Positions 26,892 through 39,965 of a stretch of 45,249 nt of DNA are shown here, piece by piece. Source of the stretch: Silene noctiflora (lineage: Eukaryota > Streptophyta > Magnoliopsida > Caryophyllales > Caryophyllaceae); assembly GCA_009801015.1 (NCBI GenBank), contig VHZZ01000026.1:280990-326238 (forward strand), in the 5' to 3' direction. Positions within the stretch are counted from its first letter, which is position 1, and every line of letters starts with the position of its first letter. The notes under the pieces were generated by a model. The model saw only the letters and a list, made by a program, of their open reading frames with translations, did no database searches and had not been told where the DNA came from. Position numbers and translations under genes: made by a program.

Positions 26892-28262
26892 TTAACACCC
26901 TCGAGATCCGCTCACGCCTGGATAACACAATTTATCTGGTACTTCCCCTCTAAACCACCTGCCAAGTACCGCCCAAAAACTATTATGATCAGCTGGGGTA
27001 TCTACATTAGGGGTTTGAACCACACAATCATTTTTACTTAAGGAGATTTCAGGATTGCAGTTTATTTCGACTGCGCGATGGATGATATCAGCAGTCAGGA
27101 AGTCAGTCGTGGTAGCGCGACTGGTGACCGATTTGTGATGGGTAATGTTACAGAAACAGCTTCTTGGTGGAGATTCTAACAGTTTAGACAGCTGCTTGCA
27201 GCAACTTACTGTCTGCGGGTTGTTACTGGCGGATTTTGGAAGAACTTTGTCAGCTTCTGATGCCTTTTGGAATTCTTCATAAACGGTCATGTTACAGACA
27301 CAATTTGATGGCTGATATTCTTTAAACATCATTGAGGTTTGGTGCAGCTTCAGGGCTGCACAGCAATTAATCGTCTTCTCGTAAGCATCGGATATTGGCT
27401 TGGTTTTCTTAAATGCTGCTATTGCCTCGTTGATCATGGGAGTGCATGTCTTTACCGCCTCCTGAGCTGTCGTCTCACACTTGTCGAACAACAATGGTTT
27501 TTTGTCGCCCTGGTTGGTGGGTTTGGGGCAGTACCTTTTGACATCCACATTGAAACCGAGGCATCCGGCAGACAATGTCTTACCCACCGCATCTACGTCT
27601 GCCAAGAAGTCGAGGATGTCCTTGGAAGTAGAAACGGTAGACCCAAGGGAACAAGCGCAATTCGAATCCTTAAATCTCTCTAGCTCGTAACAGCACACCG
27701 CGGACTCTGCCTTCCGCTTTGAGTCAACTCCTGACCCACTTCGAGCCTTGACTACAGTAGGGCCGCACACGTCCTTCAGATTCAACGCGGCTTTGTCGCA
27801 GTGGGATGACATTTCAAAATCCTCCTGCAGTGTTATCTTTCGAATTTCAGCCTCGCGCTTAAGCGCCTTGGCAACTCCAGAACAGTTGTCTTCAACGCCA
27901 TTCAGAGCAGCGCAGCTGCTGATGAGCTGCTTACTGGTGGTCACCGCTTCCACCAATTGCAACTTCTCATTATTTGCCCGCCCGACTTCCCGCATAAGAC
28001 ACAAACAATCCTGTCCGAATGAAACTTTCCTGATGTTTTTGCAGCATTTGTTCAGTGACTGGTCATCCGGTTGGACAGTATTGTTCACTAAAATTTTGCA
28101 GGGCGACAATAGTTGTCTACGTCTGCAATGTCGTAACCGATCTTCAAGAGCATTGCGAAGCTTTCGCTTATCCGCCCCCTCCGTGCATTGCAGAAGCAAT
28201 GCAGTGCAGCAGATTAGTAACATAACTGTTATGAATAGGCTACGGGATTGACAGATTCTCAT
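26892..28262 (-). CDS. Secreted cysteine-rich protein with repeated eight-cysteine modules
   Basis: A 456-residue single-exon gene that I do not recognise as a named protein. It starts with a signal peptide (hydrophobic residues 9-26, likely cut near G29). Three modules follow the C-C-CC-CxC-C-C order of the LTP/prolamin eight-cysteine fold. Module 1 has C46, C55, C73-C74, C86/C88, C117 and C127. Module 2 has C155, C166, C190-C191, C202/C204, C234 and C245. Module 3 is expanded: C262, C273, C300-C301 and C321/C323, then a second C354-C355 and C369/C371 before C402 and C413. It looks like two modules fused with the middle cysteines doubled. No GPI-type hydrophobic tail is seen. Known 8CM proteins bind lipids or inhibit hydrolases; no function is claimed here. 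A poly-T tract lies just before the ATG. Confidence 0.8.
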   Translation of the reverse strand: MRICQSRSLFITVMLLICCTALLLQCTEGADKRKLRNALEDRLRHCRRRQLLSPCKILVNNTVQPDDQSLNKCCKNIRKVSFGQDCLCLMREVGRANNEKLQLVEAVTTSKQLISSCAALNGVEDNCSGVAKALKREAEIRKITLQEDFEMSSHCDKAALNLKDVCGPTVVKARSGSGVDSKRKAESAVCCYELERFKDSNCACSLGSTVSTSKDILDFLADVDAVGKTLSAGCLGFNVDVKRYCPKPTNQGDKKPLLFDKCETTAQEAVKTCTPMINEAIAAFKKTKPISDAYEKTINCCAALKLHQTSMMFKEYQPSNCVCNMTVYEEFQKASEADKVLPKSASNNPQTVSCCKQLSKLLESPPRSCFCNITHHKSVTSRATTTDFLTADIIHRAVEINCNPEISLSKNDCVVQTPNVDTPADHNSFWAVLGRWFRGEVPDKLCYPGVSGSRGC

Positions 28263-28273
28263 TTTGATGATAA

Positions 28274-28276
28274 AAA

Positions 28277-28309
<33 letters not shown>
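28274..28309. repeat. Poly-T tract upstream of the 8CM gene
   Basis: About 36 T begin roughly 12 bases before the ATG of the cysteine-rich gene (poly-A on its coding strand). It is either part of the 5'UTR or a length-variable promoter element. The count is uncertain. Confidence 0.85.
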
Positions 28310-28502
28310 AATTTGGTATTTTAGTATTTTAGATGATGTTTTTTAATGTCAAAATTTTAGTTTCATTTTATAGGCAATAATATGAAGCACAAACATACAT
28401 GCAGAGCATTAGTACGATGTGCCATCCATTTTTATCCCAATAATGTTTCTTGGACTGCAGTTCCAGTACTATAATATTAATGTGTCCCATGAATTAAAGA
28501 AC

Positions 28503-28838
28503 GGAAAATTCACGTGATACCCCTAAACTTTGTCACTTTGCACATGATAACCAGTATTTTAAGTTTGTGTAGATGTTACCATTCACGTTTGATGTTTATG
28601 CACAACATGTCATTTTTGTCGCTATAACAAACATTAATTTTGCAGAACCCATGCACCGCAATTCGGAATAGACAAGTTTTTTTGTTTTAGACACATTTCT
28701 TGTCATAATCTACAATTAGAGGAAAAAAATTGTTGATTAACATTTCTCGGGTTTGTTCTCACATAACTTTAAAATCGACCATAACTTCGATCTTAAATTT
28801 CCGAATGACAAATCAGAGGGGTACCGCGTGAATTTTCC
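28503..28838. mobile_element. Inverted-repeat DNA element, 336 bp
   Basis: Ends GGAAAATTCACGTGATACCC and (inverse) GGAAAATTCACGCGGTACCC match at 20 of 22 positions counting the two further bases. Flanks share TAAAGAA with an offset, so a target duplication of about 9 bp is possible but unproven. Mutator-like origin is a guess. It lies between the 8CM gene and its pseudogene. Confidence 0.6.
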
Positions 28839-29283
28839 GAGTAAAGAAACAAATCAGAGGGGTTGGTGTGTTCGTGATTATCACTAATTCACTGTCATTT
28901 ACAATTTTACTCCCTTTGTATTCAGTGGTGGAGTAAGGGGGCTAGCAAGAACGGTCGCTTCCGCAGGAAAATGAAAAATCCGAAAATTTAGTTAAATTTT
29001 TGAGAATTTCTCAACTCTTCCTTATAACATTCATTACTTGTTGGCCCTCGCTGAAATTTTTTTTATCTCCTTTAATTGTAAATTCCGACTCGGTCAAATA
29101 TTTGGGATAGAATGGGTGGCACATCGCATTAGTGCTGCATTAGTGGTAGACTGGTAGGCATGTTGCATGTATGCGTAAGGTTGAGAACTTGAGATTGCCA
29201 ATAATATTAAAATGAAAAATTTATGTTCTGAATTTTGACATCGAAAACACTTCAATTAATTAATCATAAGTTTCGTCATCGGG

Positions 29284-29704
29284 CCTGCGTCGTCTCGATC
29301 TCCGAAGCTGTTCATCACAGTTACATTACTTGTCTGCAGCATTGCAGTGCATTGGCAATCCACAGAGGGCCAGAATAGTGTAAAAGACCTGCAAAATTTT
29401 CTCAGAAATCGGCTAAATGAATGTGATGTCTTCCTGCAAATATTTCGTGTACAATACCATTCAACCAGGCGATCCAGCGCTGTAGAAATGCTGCAACAAA
29501 CTCTGAGTGCCAAAATTTGGACAGGAATGTTTTTCTGTTCTTCGCCAAAAGGGGCAGGAAACCCCTGTCACAGACTTAACCAAGTACCAGAAGAAGAGGT
29601 TGCGAGTGCTGGAAACGATTAGTGCAGCTCTGAGCGGCTTTGATGACTGCTCCGCAGTTTCCAATGCGCTCCAATCTGCCGCTTACCTTGAAAAAATGAC
29701 ATGA
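29284..29704 (+). pseudogene. Broken paralogue of the eight-cysteine secreted protein
   Basis: It lines up with residues 1 to about 144 of the gene at 26892-28262, but on the other strand. FITVTLLVCS (from 29311) matches that signal peptide. After the first module cysteine the frame shifts near 29430-29440. It then continues as CKYFVYNTIQPGDPAL, a TAG at 29483, KCCNKL, a TGA at 29504, then VPKFGQEC. Near the end, CSAVSNALQSAAYLEKMT mirrors CSGVAKALKREAEIRKIT. The second cysteine of CxC and the seventh cysteine are lost. No ATG stands at the expected start, and modules 2-3 are absent. The frame ends at a TGA (29702-29704). Confidence 0.8.
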
Positions 29705-30203
29705 TGACTTGGTAGAAATTATACGAAGCTGTTACTGTACAAAGCTATTTTCCGTCTTTGGTAGAAATTATAACAATCCTAAACTGAAAGAAACTGACTC
29801 ACTTCAAGCTTCATACATTCACGACATTTCTCGAACCTTTTATTAAGGATTAAACACTAGGAAAGTACACATCGACAAAATGCAGGGACGAAAGCATAAC
29901 CGATACTTATTATACAAGAGTGATAAAGATTAAACACATATTACAAATTACCCTAAGACCTTAACAATTAACTAGAGTACAAATAATTATTTTTCGAGTG
30001 CTTTAAACTACAAGGGAAAGAGATATATATAGAAGTGATCCCGATACACAAAATCCTACTACAAAACTTGAAAACATGTGGTAAATTGAGTTTACATGTG
30101 ACGGTTTTTCTCATTTTAGACGCATTAATATTATCACCAACATTTCTATACAGAGATATTAAAACTACTAAATGTTGTCTACACATTTGCATCACATTAC
30201 CTT
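29705..30203. other. Intergenic or 3'UTR stretch, no gene seen
   Basis: AT-rich sequence between the 8CM pseudogene and the stop codon of the receptor kinase. The right part is presumably the 3'UTR of the kinase. No repeat or gene was noticed. Confidence 0.6.
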
Positions 30204-32594
30204 CTAAGAATCGTTGCGGGAGACGATGAGCTCGTCCGGGAAGTTGGCATCAGAAGTTTCTACAGGAATCATGATCTCATCATCTGCTGTAAAATGGTAT
30301 TTTTCTCCAATGGCTCTCAGCAGTTGGTACACCTCAAACATACTCGGCCTCTCTTTAGGCACAGGAGTAACACAGTTACAAGCAATCCTAAGGAACTGAA
30401 ATAGCTCTTTATCGACACCCTTTTCAAGGAGACGCTTGTCAATGGCAGAATGGAGATCTGAATTTTCCGACAGTTGAGAAATCCAGTCGACTAGATTACC
30501 CTTGAAGGTTTCCGGGGCATTAGACACCTGAGTTGCCTTTTCACCCGTGATCAATTCCAACAAAACAGTCCCAAAGCTAAAAACGTCTCCCTTTGGGGTG
30601 GCAACAAGCGTCCTAGCATACTCTGGGGCCACATACCCCAAATCCCCAAATTCCCCGTTCACAAAAGTACTCAAATGGNTGTCTATCGGATTCATGAGCC
30701 TAGCTAGACCGAAATCAGAGAGCCGGGGATCAAAATCCTCATCCAACAAAATACATTTGGAACTTATGTTTCTATGAAGAATTCTAGGGTTGCAATTATG
30801 ATGCATCCAAGCTAACCCCTTGGCGGCTCCAATAGCGATTTTTAGCCGTGTGGGCCACTCCAACATTTCGGGCGTGAAGGCCTCAGGGTCTGAAGGGTGA
30901 AGTTGGCCATATAAGTTTCCATTAGCCATGTATCTGTAGACTAGAAACTTCTCTTTCTTTGCCAAACAATAGCCCAAAAGAGGAACCAAGTTTTGGTGCC
31001 TCACACTGCCTAAAGTGTTCATTTCTGACAAGAATTCTTTCTCCGTCCGCTGTGAATCTTGCAATCTTTTAACCGCAAGGAATGTACCATCGGGCATCAC
31101 TGCCTTGTACATTGCTCCCGTCCTTCCAGCATTGATGATGTTGTTATTGCTGAAGTTGTTTGTGGCTTTCATAAGGTCGTCTAATCTCATTTTTGAAGCT
31201 GACTTCTCAAACATAGATACCTGAGCATCATAAAAACTTTATTTAACAAAAGTACGCAATGACTAATATTTTTTACACAGATTTATTTTGTATATAATAC
31301 TGTCTTGTAGTGATACCAGCCGAAATCCTCGGGAACATCTGATATTCGCATCATTTCATCAAGATGAATAACAGGGTAGGTTACACTTAAACATTTACAC
31401 AGTCTTATAAAAGAATTTGTTTAAATTCATAAAAAGAACGAATGTTGGCGATATAGCGGACAAATCCCCAGAACTTTCACCGAATTGCTCAAATTTAGAA
31501 TATACTTCTCTAGTATTATCAAAAACGTGTATCATGTAAGTAACTATCTTGTAAGAATATTTATGTTTCTAATAGTCGGATAAGGCAGGGGTTATCATTC
31601 GAGGATTCCGTTTAAAAGAACAGGCACCCATAATTATCGCCACAAAAATAATACCAGTGACAACTGAATGCACTAATGTGAAAGATAACTTTGTAAATTC
31701 TAATATAAAACAAGTTGACGAAGTGAACAAAAGAAGTTGAATGAGTGAACATACTTTGACNGCTTTGACGCCCTTCAATGTTTTTGTCCATCTGTTACCT
31801 TCGGGATCCTCCAGTTTCTTCCTAATAACCTTCATCCGTGAAATGTAAAAGAATGCTATACCCGCTACAACAATCACAAGAGTAAATCCTCCAGCAGCTC
31901 CACCAGCGATAATCCCGGTGTGAGACTTGTTAGAAACAATACAGTCCTTTAGTGGTGACCCACAAAGCCCGGGGTTATTGGCATAGTTGTCTGCGGAAAT
32001 GCTTGCATTGAAACGAGGAATTTGCCCCGTCAAATTGTTGTTGGCAACATTAAAGTTCTTAATCCGACCAAGATCTGCTAGTTGCAGGGGAATTTGACCA
32101 GACAACTGATTATGATCAAGGCTAATATCATTCAAGTAAATACAATCTGCAAGACTTTCCGGGATTGTACCAGAAAATTTGTTGTCTGAGAGGTCAAGTG
32201 TTGTCACATACTTGATCACTTTCGAGATATTTGAAGGAATTGGACCAGTAAAATCATTACCAGATAAATCCAATCCCGTCATACTTGTACATAACTCGAT
32301 ACCAAGAGGAAATCCACCCTTTAAACCCATATCACTTAGCTTAATATTCAAAACCCGACTCTCTTCCGGGTGCCAACATTCAATGCCAATGAACTTACAA
32401 ATAGAACCCTCAGTTTTATTACTAAAATCCCATGTTCCATTCAAGTATCCATTTGGGTCCGTAACCGATTCCCAGATCTTTTTCAAACAATTCACATCAG
32501 TTTGAGTCCCAGAAATACCATAATCAACCAATATAACAAACAAACATCCTAAACCACACAGTATTGAAGCAACTAACCTTCTATTAATAACCAT
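30204..32594 (-). CDS. BIR1: LRR receptor-like kinase, BIR1-like
   Basis: Plasma-membrane receptor kinase of the BAK1-interacting (BIR) group, which restrains cell death and immunity in Arabidopsis. Two exons: 32594-31755 and 31220-30204, giving 618 residues (BIR1 has about 620). The order is signal peptide, N-terminal cap with two cysteines, about five LRRs ([39 protein letters not shown]), a CGSPLKDC cap, one membrane segment (about 228-250) and a kinase domain. The lysine is K331 in LAVKR and DFG is 449-451, but the catalytic loop reads HRN (429-431) where active kinases have HRD. The P-loop is AGRTGAMY. The same HRN occurs in Arabidopsis BIR1 (from memory). N at 31761 falls at the third base of an Ala codon; N at 30679 leaves one residue undetermined in MNPID-x-HLS. 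Confidence 0.92.
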
Positions 32595-32941
32595 TTTTAC
32601 ACTTCAAAANNAATGCAAAAACTCACAAATATTTCCAACAGAATTAACAAAAACACAGCCAAAAATCACAGGATCCTGATTTCTATACACAAATATCAAA
32701 TCTAAAGCTCAAATTCACACAATTCAACCTAAAACTTCAATAAACCCTAATTCAAAACTTAATTATACATAAAACCCTAAAATTGATCAATACCCAATTC
32801 AATTGAACACAAACTAATTGAAATTAACAAGAATTGAAACATACCCAGATGTCAAAATTGAATCTTTGGAGCTCAAAATGCCTAAAAATGAGGGAAAATA
32901 GGTAAATTAAACAAGAGTGTGAAGAAGTGGGCCCACTTTTA

Positions 32942-32976
32942 AGTCAACATAGACGACTTTGGTGAGTTGCTTGACT
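32942..32976. promoter_or_regulatory. Two W-box cores upstream of the BIR1-like gene
   Basis: TTGACT occurs on the minus strand at 32942-32947 and on the plus strand at 32971-32976, about 350-380 bp before the ATG. W-boxes bind WRKY factors and are common in immune receptor promoters. Such short words also occur by chance. Confidence 0.3.
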
Positions 32977-33384
32977 TGTTTATCAACGACCCATAAGAAA
33001 AATATAACCAAAATTATTCAGTGTGTTGAAAAATCAAAGTTCAATTGATCAGAAATTCTCATCTGACGAACTGTATCCGTTATAAATTTGTAACAAATTA
33101 AATAAATCTCACACTATATGAAAGACAAAAAATTTGTTACTTCTTAGTTGCTCTGATTTTTATCTTATCTACTCAGGCGGATAATATTTAGCCGATTACG
33201 AATATACCCGTCACAAGGAAGACATACTCGAAAAGTCGAAAGTGATAGTGTGAAGTGCACCAAAGTAGAGGGCAAACGGGAAAAAATTGATGATTTTCCC
33301 AAGTGAGAATGGAACTTAAAAAATTTGGAAACTATTTGTTTCAACAAATTTCCACACTTGATTTTGTCACTTTCTCTGAGTAGA
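32977..33384. other. Intergenic stretch upstream of the BIR1-like gene
   Basis: No gene or clear repeat was seen from the W-box area to the Helitron end at 33385. The short minus-strand frame at 33165-33347 shows no recognisable feature. Confidence 0.5.
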
Positions 33385-33978
33385 ACTAGTTTTAAACCCG
33401 TGCAAAAAATGCACGGNCTCGCTAATACAAATTTAAAAGAAAGACAAATGTAAATCGATTTTGCTTATGTTAGAAATATTTTTTTATCTTTTTATTAATC
33501 CTAAAAATATTATGTTGAATTTTTTTCATATTGGTAAAATTTATACACTATCTGATAATTGAATGTTTAAAACTTTTTAAAGTTAAAAATCAGTAAATCT
33601 AATAATTTCATTACTTGGTAATTTTTAAATTACGGTTATACTTATGTAATGACTATTGTTATGTTATATATCTAATTGAATTTATTTTAAAAAGATTTAA
33701 TATTTTTCAATTCGTGTACACTCATAATTTTCCGATTATTTAGAGCTAATATGTTAAATTTTNTAAAATATTTCATAAAAAAAATAAAAACTTTATTGCT
33801 AATGTTTTCTTATAGAATTATTCTTTTTAAGCTTTATTTCATATTTAATCTTGAAATAAAATGTCTTTCATAAGTGGTGGGAGACGGGAGTAGTGGGGTA
33901 GTGACTTTTTATTTTTAATCCTAAAATCAATGGACCAATCACATGCATTTAAAAGACTCATCTTTTATATATAGAAGA
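33385..33978 (-). mobile_element. Non-autonomous Helitron, 594 bp
   Basis: On the minus strand it begins TCTTCTATATATAAAAGATG after an A. It ends with a hairpin (CCGTGCA, loop, TGCACGG; + strand 33398-33416), about ten bases and CTAGT, before a T. These are the plant Helitron marks: 5'-TC, 3' hairpin, CTRR end and insertion between A and T. No Rep/helicase gene is present. Two N bases lie inside. Confidence 0.8.
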
Positions 33979-34222
33979 TGAGACGGTTTATTGTGAAATC
34001 GCTATAGTTTTTTTTTTTTGGTGTATCGAATTAGTAAGAGTTGTAAAATAACGGAAGTGGAGGGATTCGACCCTAAAACTTACGAGTATTGTTCATTATA
34101 CCTTTATTTTAAGTTTTAACCATTAACATAGTAACATATCTCTCTTCTTTCATAAAAACGTTCCTATTTGACTCTTTGTCTGTGGATACTAGTGAAGACA
34201 CTACAATTGGAGTGCTCTTGGT

Positions 34223-34684
34223 TAGGGGTGTAACCAAGCCGATTTGAGCTAGAGCTTGGGTGGGCTTGGAATCGGCTCGGAATTTTCCGAGCTTAAAAAT
34301 TCAAAGCTCAGAATCGGCTCGGATTAAGCTGGAGCTTGATTCGAGCTCCATTAAATCGTCATTTTCTATACATTTTTTAACATTTAAATCAAATTAGAAA
34401 AATATATTATTAGAAAAATGTAATATAAAATACTTATCAAGTATAATAAAATTAAAATTATGCATGCTAAATTAACATTTTATTAAGAATAAAAACATTT
34501 GTCAAATATTAAAATTAACTAATAATAAAAAAACAAAACAAGCCTAAATGAGCTTCCAATCCGAGCTCTACTAAGCTCGAAATCGGCTAGGATTTTATCC
34601 ACCTCGACTCAAAATCAATTTTGACCGATTTCAAACCGAGCTGATTCCGAAAGCTCTGCAAGCCAGCTCAGATCACTTACACCA
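34223..34684. mobile_element. Probable hAT-type element, GAGCT-rich
   Basis: It starts TAGGGGTGTAACC and ends near CACTTACACCA, a damaged inverse. GAGCTC, CGGCTCGG and AAGCT words fill both flanks around an AT-rich centre. No 8-bp duplication remains. The same layout is seen in the 41783-42280 element. Confidence 0.6.
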
Positions 34685-35001
34685 TGTTTACACCAACAAA
34701 CTTGGATAAATTGTAATGGAATTTGGTAGCATATGTTAATGTCATATTTGACGGGTCTTACACGATGGATCAAAATTTTCTACAGTCGGGTCAAGGTGGA
34801 CCCACATAACGTGTTGACTGGATTTATATGGCGAGTCAACTCAGTTTGCATTGTTGTTTCTAAAAGTCCTTGTTAACATTTCACACCTAACGTATACGTT
34901 ATTCCACTTATTTGTACTAGAACTGCCCGACTTAACGGCCCGGCCCGGCCCGACTCAGCCCAGACCGCTTTACACGACCTCGTAGGTTGCCATACCCAAG
35001 G

Positions 35002-35334
35002 TTAGAGCTGGCAATGGGCCGTGCTGTGCCGGCCCGTTGTGTCCAGACGAGTTTTGGCCCGGCCTAGGCACGGTCAATCTTACTTTCGGGCCGTGTTGTG
35101 CCGGCCCGCTTTTCCAAACTCCCCATTGTGACCCGCTCTTGGCCTGGTTAAAGTCGTGTCGTGCCATGCCGGGCCGTCGTGCTTTGGATATTTTTAATTA
35201 TTTACCCTTAAAATTGTCGTGTGTGTTGTGCCTGGTTCCCCTGTCGTGTCGTGCCATGCCGCGGCCCGTCCTTAACCCACCCGTGCCGGCTGTACTATTC
35301 ACTCGGGCCGTGCTGAGCACGAAATGCCAACACT
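35002..35334. mobile_element. hAT-type element, GGCCCG/GTGC-rich, 333 bp
   Basis: Begins TTAGAGCTGGCAATG and ends ATGCCAACACT. It is flanked by a perfect 8-bp duplication ACCCAAGG (34994-35001 and 35335-35342). The words GGGCCGTG, GTCGTGCC and CCGGCCCG recur inside. The reading frames on both strands here come from the repeat. Confidence 0.85.
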
Positions 35335-35564
35335 ACCCAAGGTAATGTTATTGTCGTTGTCGGTTCTTGTTAGCATTCCACCGGTTTTTGTTGTGATTTG
35401 TGATCGTTGAGGTTAAGTGAGGTGTAGAATAGTTGTTGCTTTCGGTTGAACTCTTTTTAGTCGAACTATTGGTTATCTATCTATTCTCGACTATAATATT
35501 TTGTCGGTTTTTATTTTGGGTATTTCTTAGACCATCTCATCGTGTTTGATATAAGCTCGGTAGC

Positions 35565-35786
35565 ATGGAGAATTTGGGAGAGACGACGACAAACGTTGAT
35601 GAAGACGGTCATGTAAATGGAGAGGAGCTGATGCTAGATGTTTCTGCATCTTCACAAATTGATCAACTAAGGTGCAGTACGTCGTCATATGAGCAAATCG
35701 GAAATTTGGGAGGAGGAGCTCAACTGCTCAAGTTGTGTACTACAGAAGCCGAGAAGAAAACTGCTGCGCATTCAGAGGCCATATAG
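35565..35786 (+). CDS. Possible small or fragmentary gene, 73 codons
   Basis: A single frame of 73 residues, acidic and polar (TTTNVDEDGHVNGEELMLDV), with no signal peptide, membrane segment or known domain that I can see. The codon use looks more gene-like than the surrounding AT-rich DNA. It could be a real short protein, the first exon of a lost gene, or chance. It points toward the 3' end of the reductase gene. Confidence 0.25.
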   Translation: MENLGETTTNVDEDGHVNGEELMLDVSASSQIDQLRCSTSSYEQIGNLGGGAQLLKLCTTEAEKKTAAHSEAI

Positions 35787-36080
35787 TTCAGCTTAATGAT
35801 CGGTTTAGTAATGCATTATGGACGTAATTTTTCATGGACGCTTTCCCAAATCGACTACTCTGTACATCAAAATTGACATGCAGATGAAAGCGCGACTCTC
35901 AAATAGATGTGGACGGACTTGTCTAAATTATTGTTCAAAGAAACAATTGCACCCTTCAGCTATTATTTCGCCTAATTGTGTCGATTAAAGCCCCAAGTAC
36001 ATTTGCATAAGCTGAAACAATACTGGCTTAAAACAGATACTTGGCAAAGATAAGCTATAACCTTTCATCAGCAATTTGAA

Positions 36081-39426
<3,346 letters not shown>

Positions 39427-39630
39427 TTTTTTCGAGTTCTACAAGTAATAATAAGTCAACAAGTCGATGAAATCGATTGGATTTGATATTGTAAAACCGT
39501 TTTACACGAGATATTTTGCGATTTATTAGTTCAAGTTGACAATGGTGGTTGATGTGTTACGTGTATGAGTGTCGGTTAGGCTGATAGAGTGTTTGGTTGT
39601 TACCCGTCCGTTTTTAGTTATCGTTTTAAA

Positions 39631-39965
39631 TCTCCTATATACTAAAAGATTAACGCATCTTCAAATTCTCCCGCTTAAATTTCCCGCCTAACTGATATTC
39701 AATAGACAATATTTATTTCCTAATTAGTTAGTGTTTACTATCTATATTTACAATTAAACAATATTTATCTCCTACTTAATTTTATAACATCACTCATTAT
39801 TTAACATTTAGATAAATAAAACTAATAAAATATCTCCTTGGAATTATATATGCAAATTTTTTACTCTTTTCAAAATAAAGGTAAACTGCATTAGTTTAAT
39901 TAATTGTCAAATTCTCTAATATATGTATCTAAAATACCGTGCATTTGCATGGGTGCTACACTAGT
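39631..39965 (+). mobile_element. Non-autonomous Helitron, 335 bp
   Basis: Begins TCTCCTATATACTAAAAG after an A and ends with the hairpin CCGTGCATTTGCATGG (one G-T pair), ten bases, then CTAGT before a T. Features match plant Helitrons. No protein is encoded. It lies about 200 bp upstream of the reductase start codon. Confidence 0.85.

Noticed and set aside
26863..26895. Tiny hAT remnant (TAGGGGTGTAACC to TTAACACCCT) forming the 3' end of the 8CM gene
   Set aside because: The inverse match is short and no duplication is visible, so I cannot show that the stop codon is transposon-derived.
34008..34085. tRNA-like or SINE sequence (GGGATTCGACCC)
   Set aside because: Only a B-box-like word and a T-tract are visible, with no A box, tail or duplication.
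34970..35345. Opposing frames of 65 and 102 codons
   Set aside because: They fall on the hAT-type element at 35002-35334, with no gene features.
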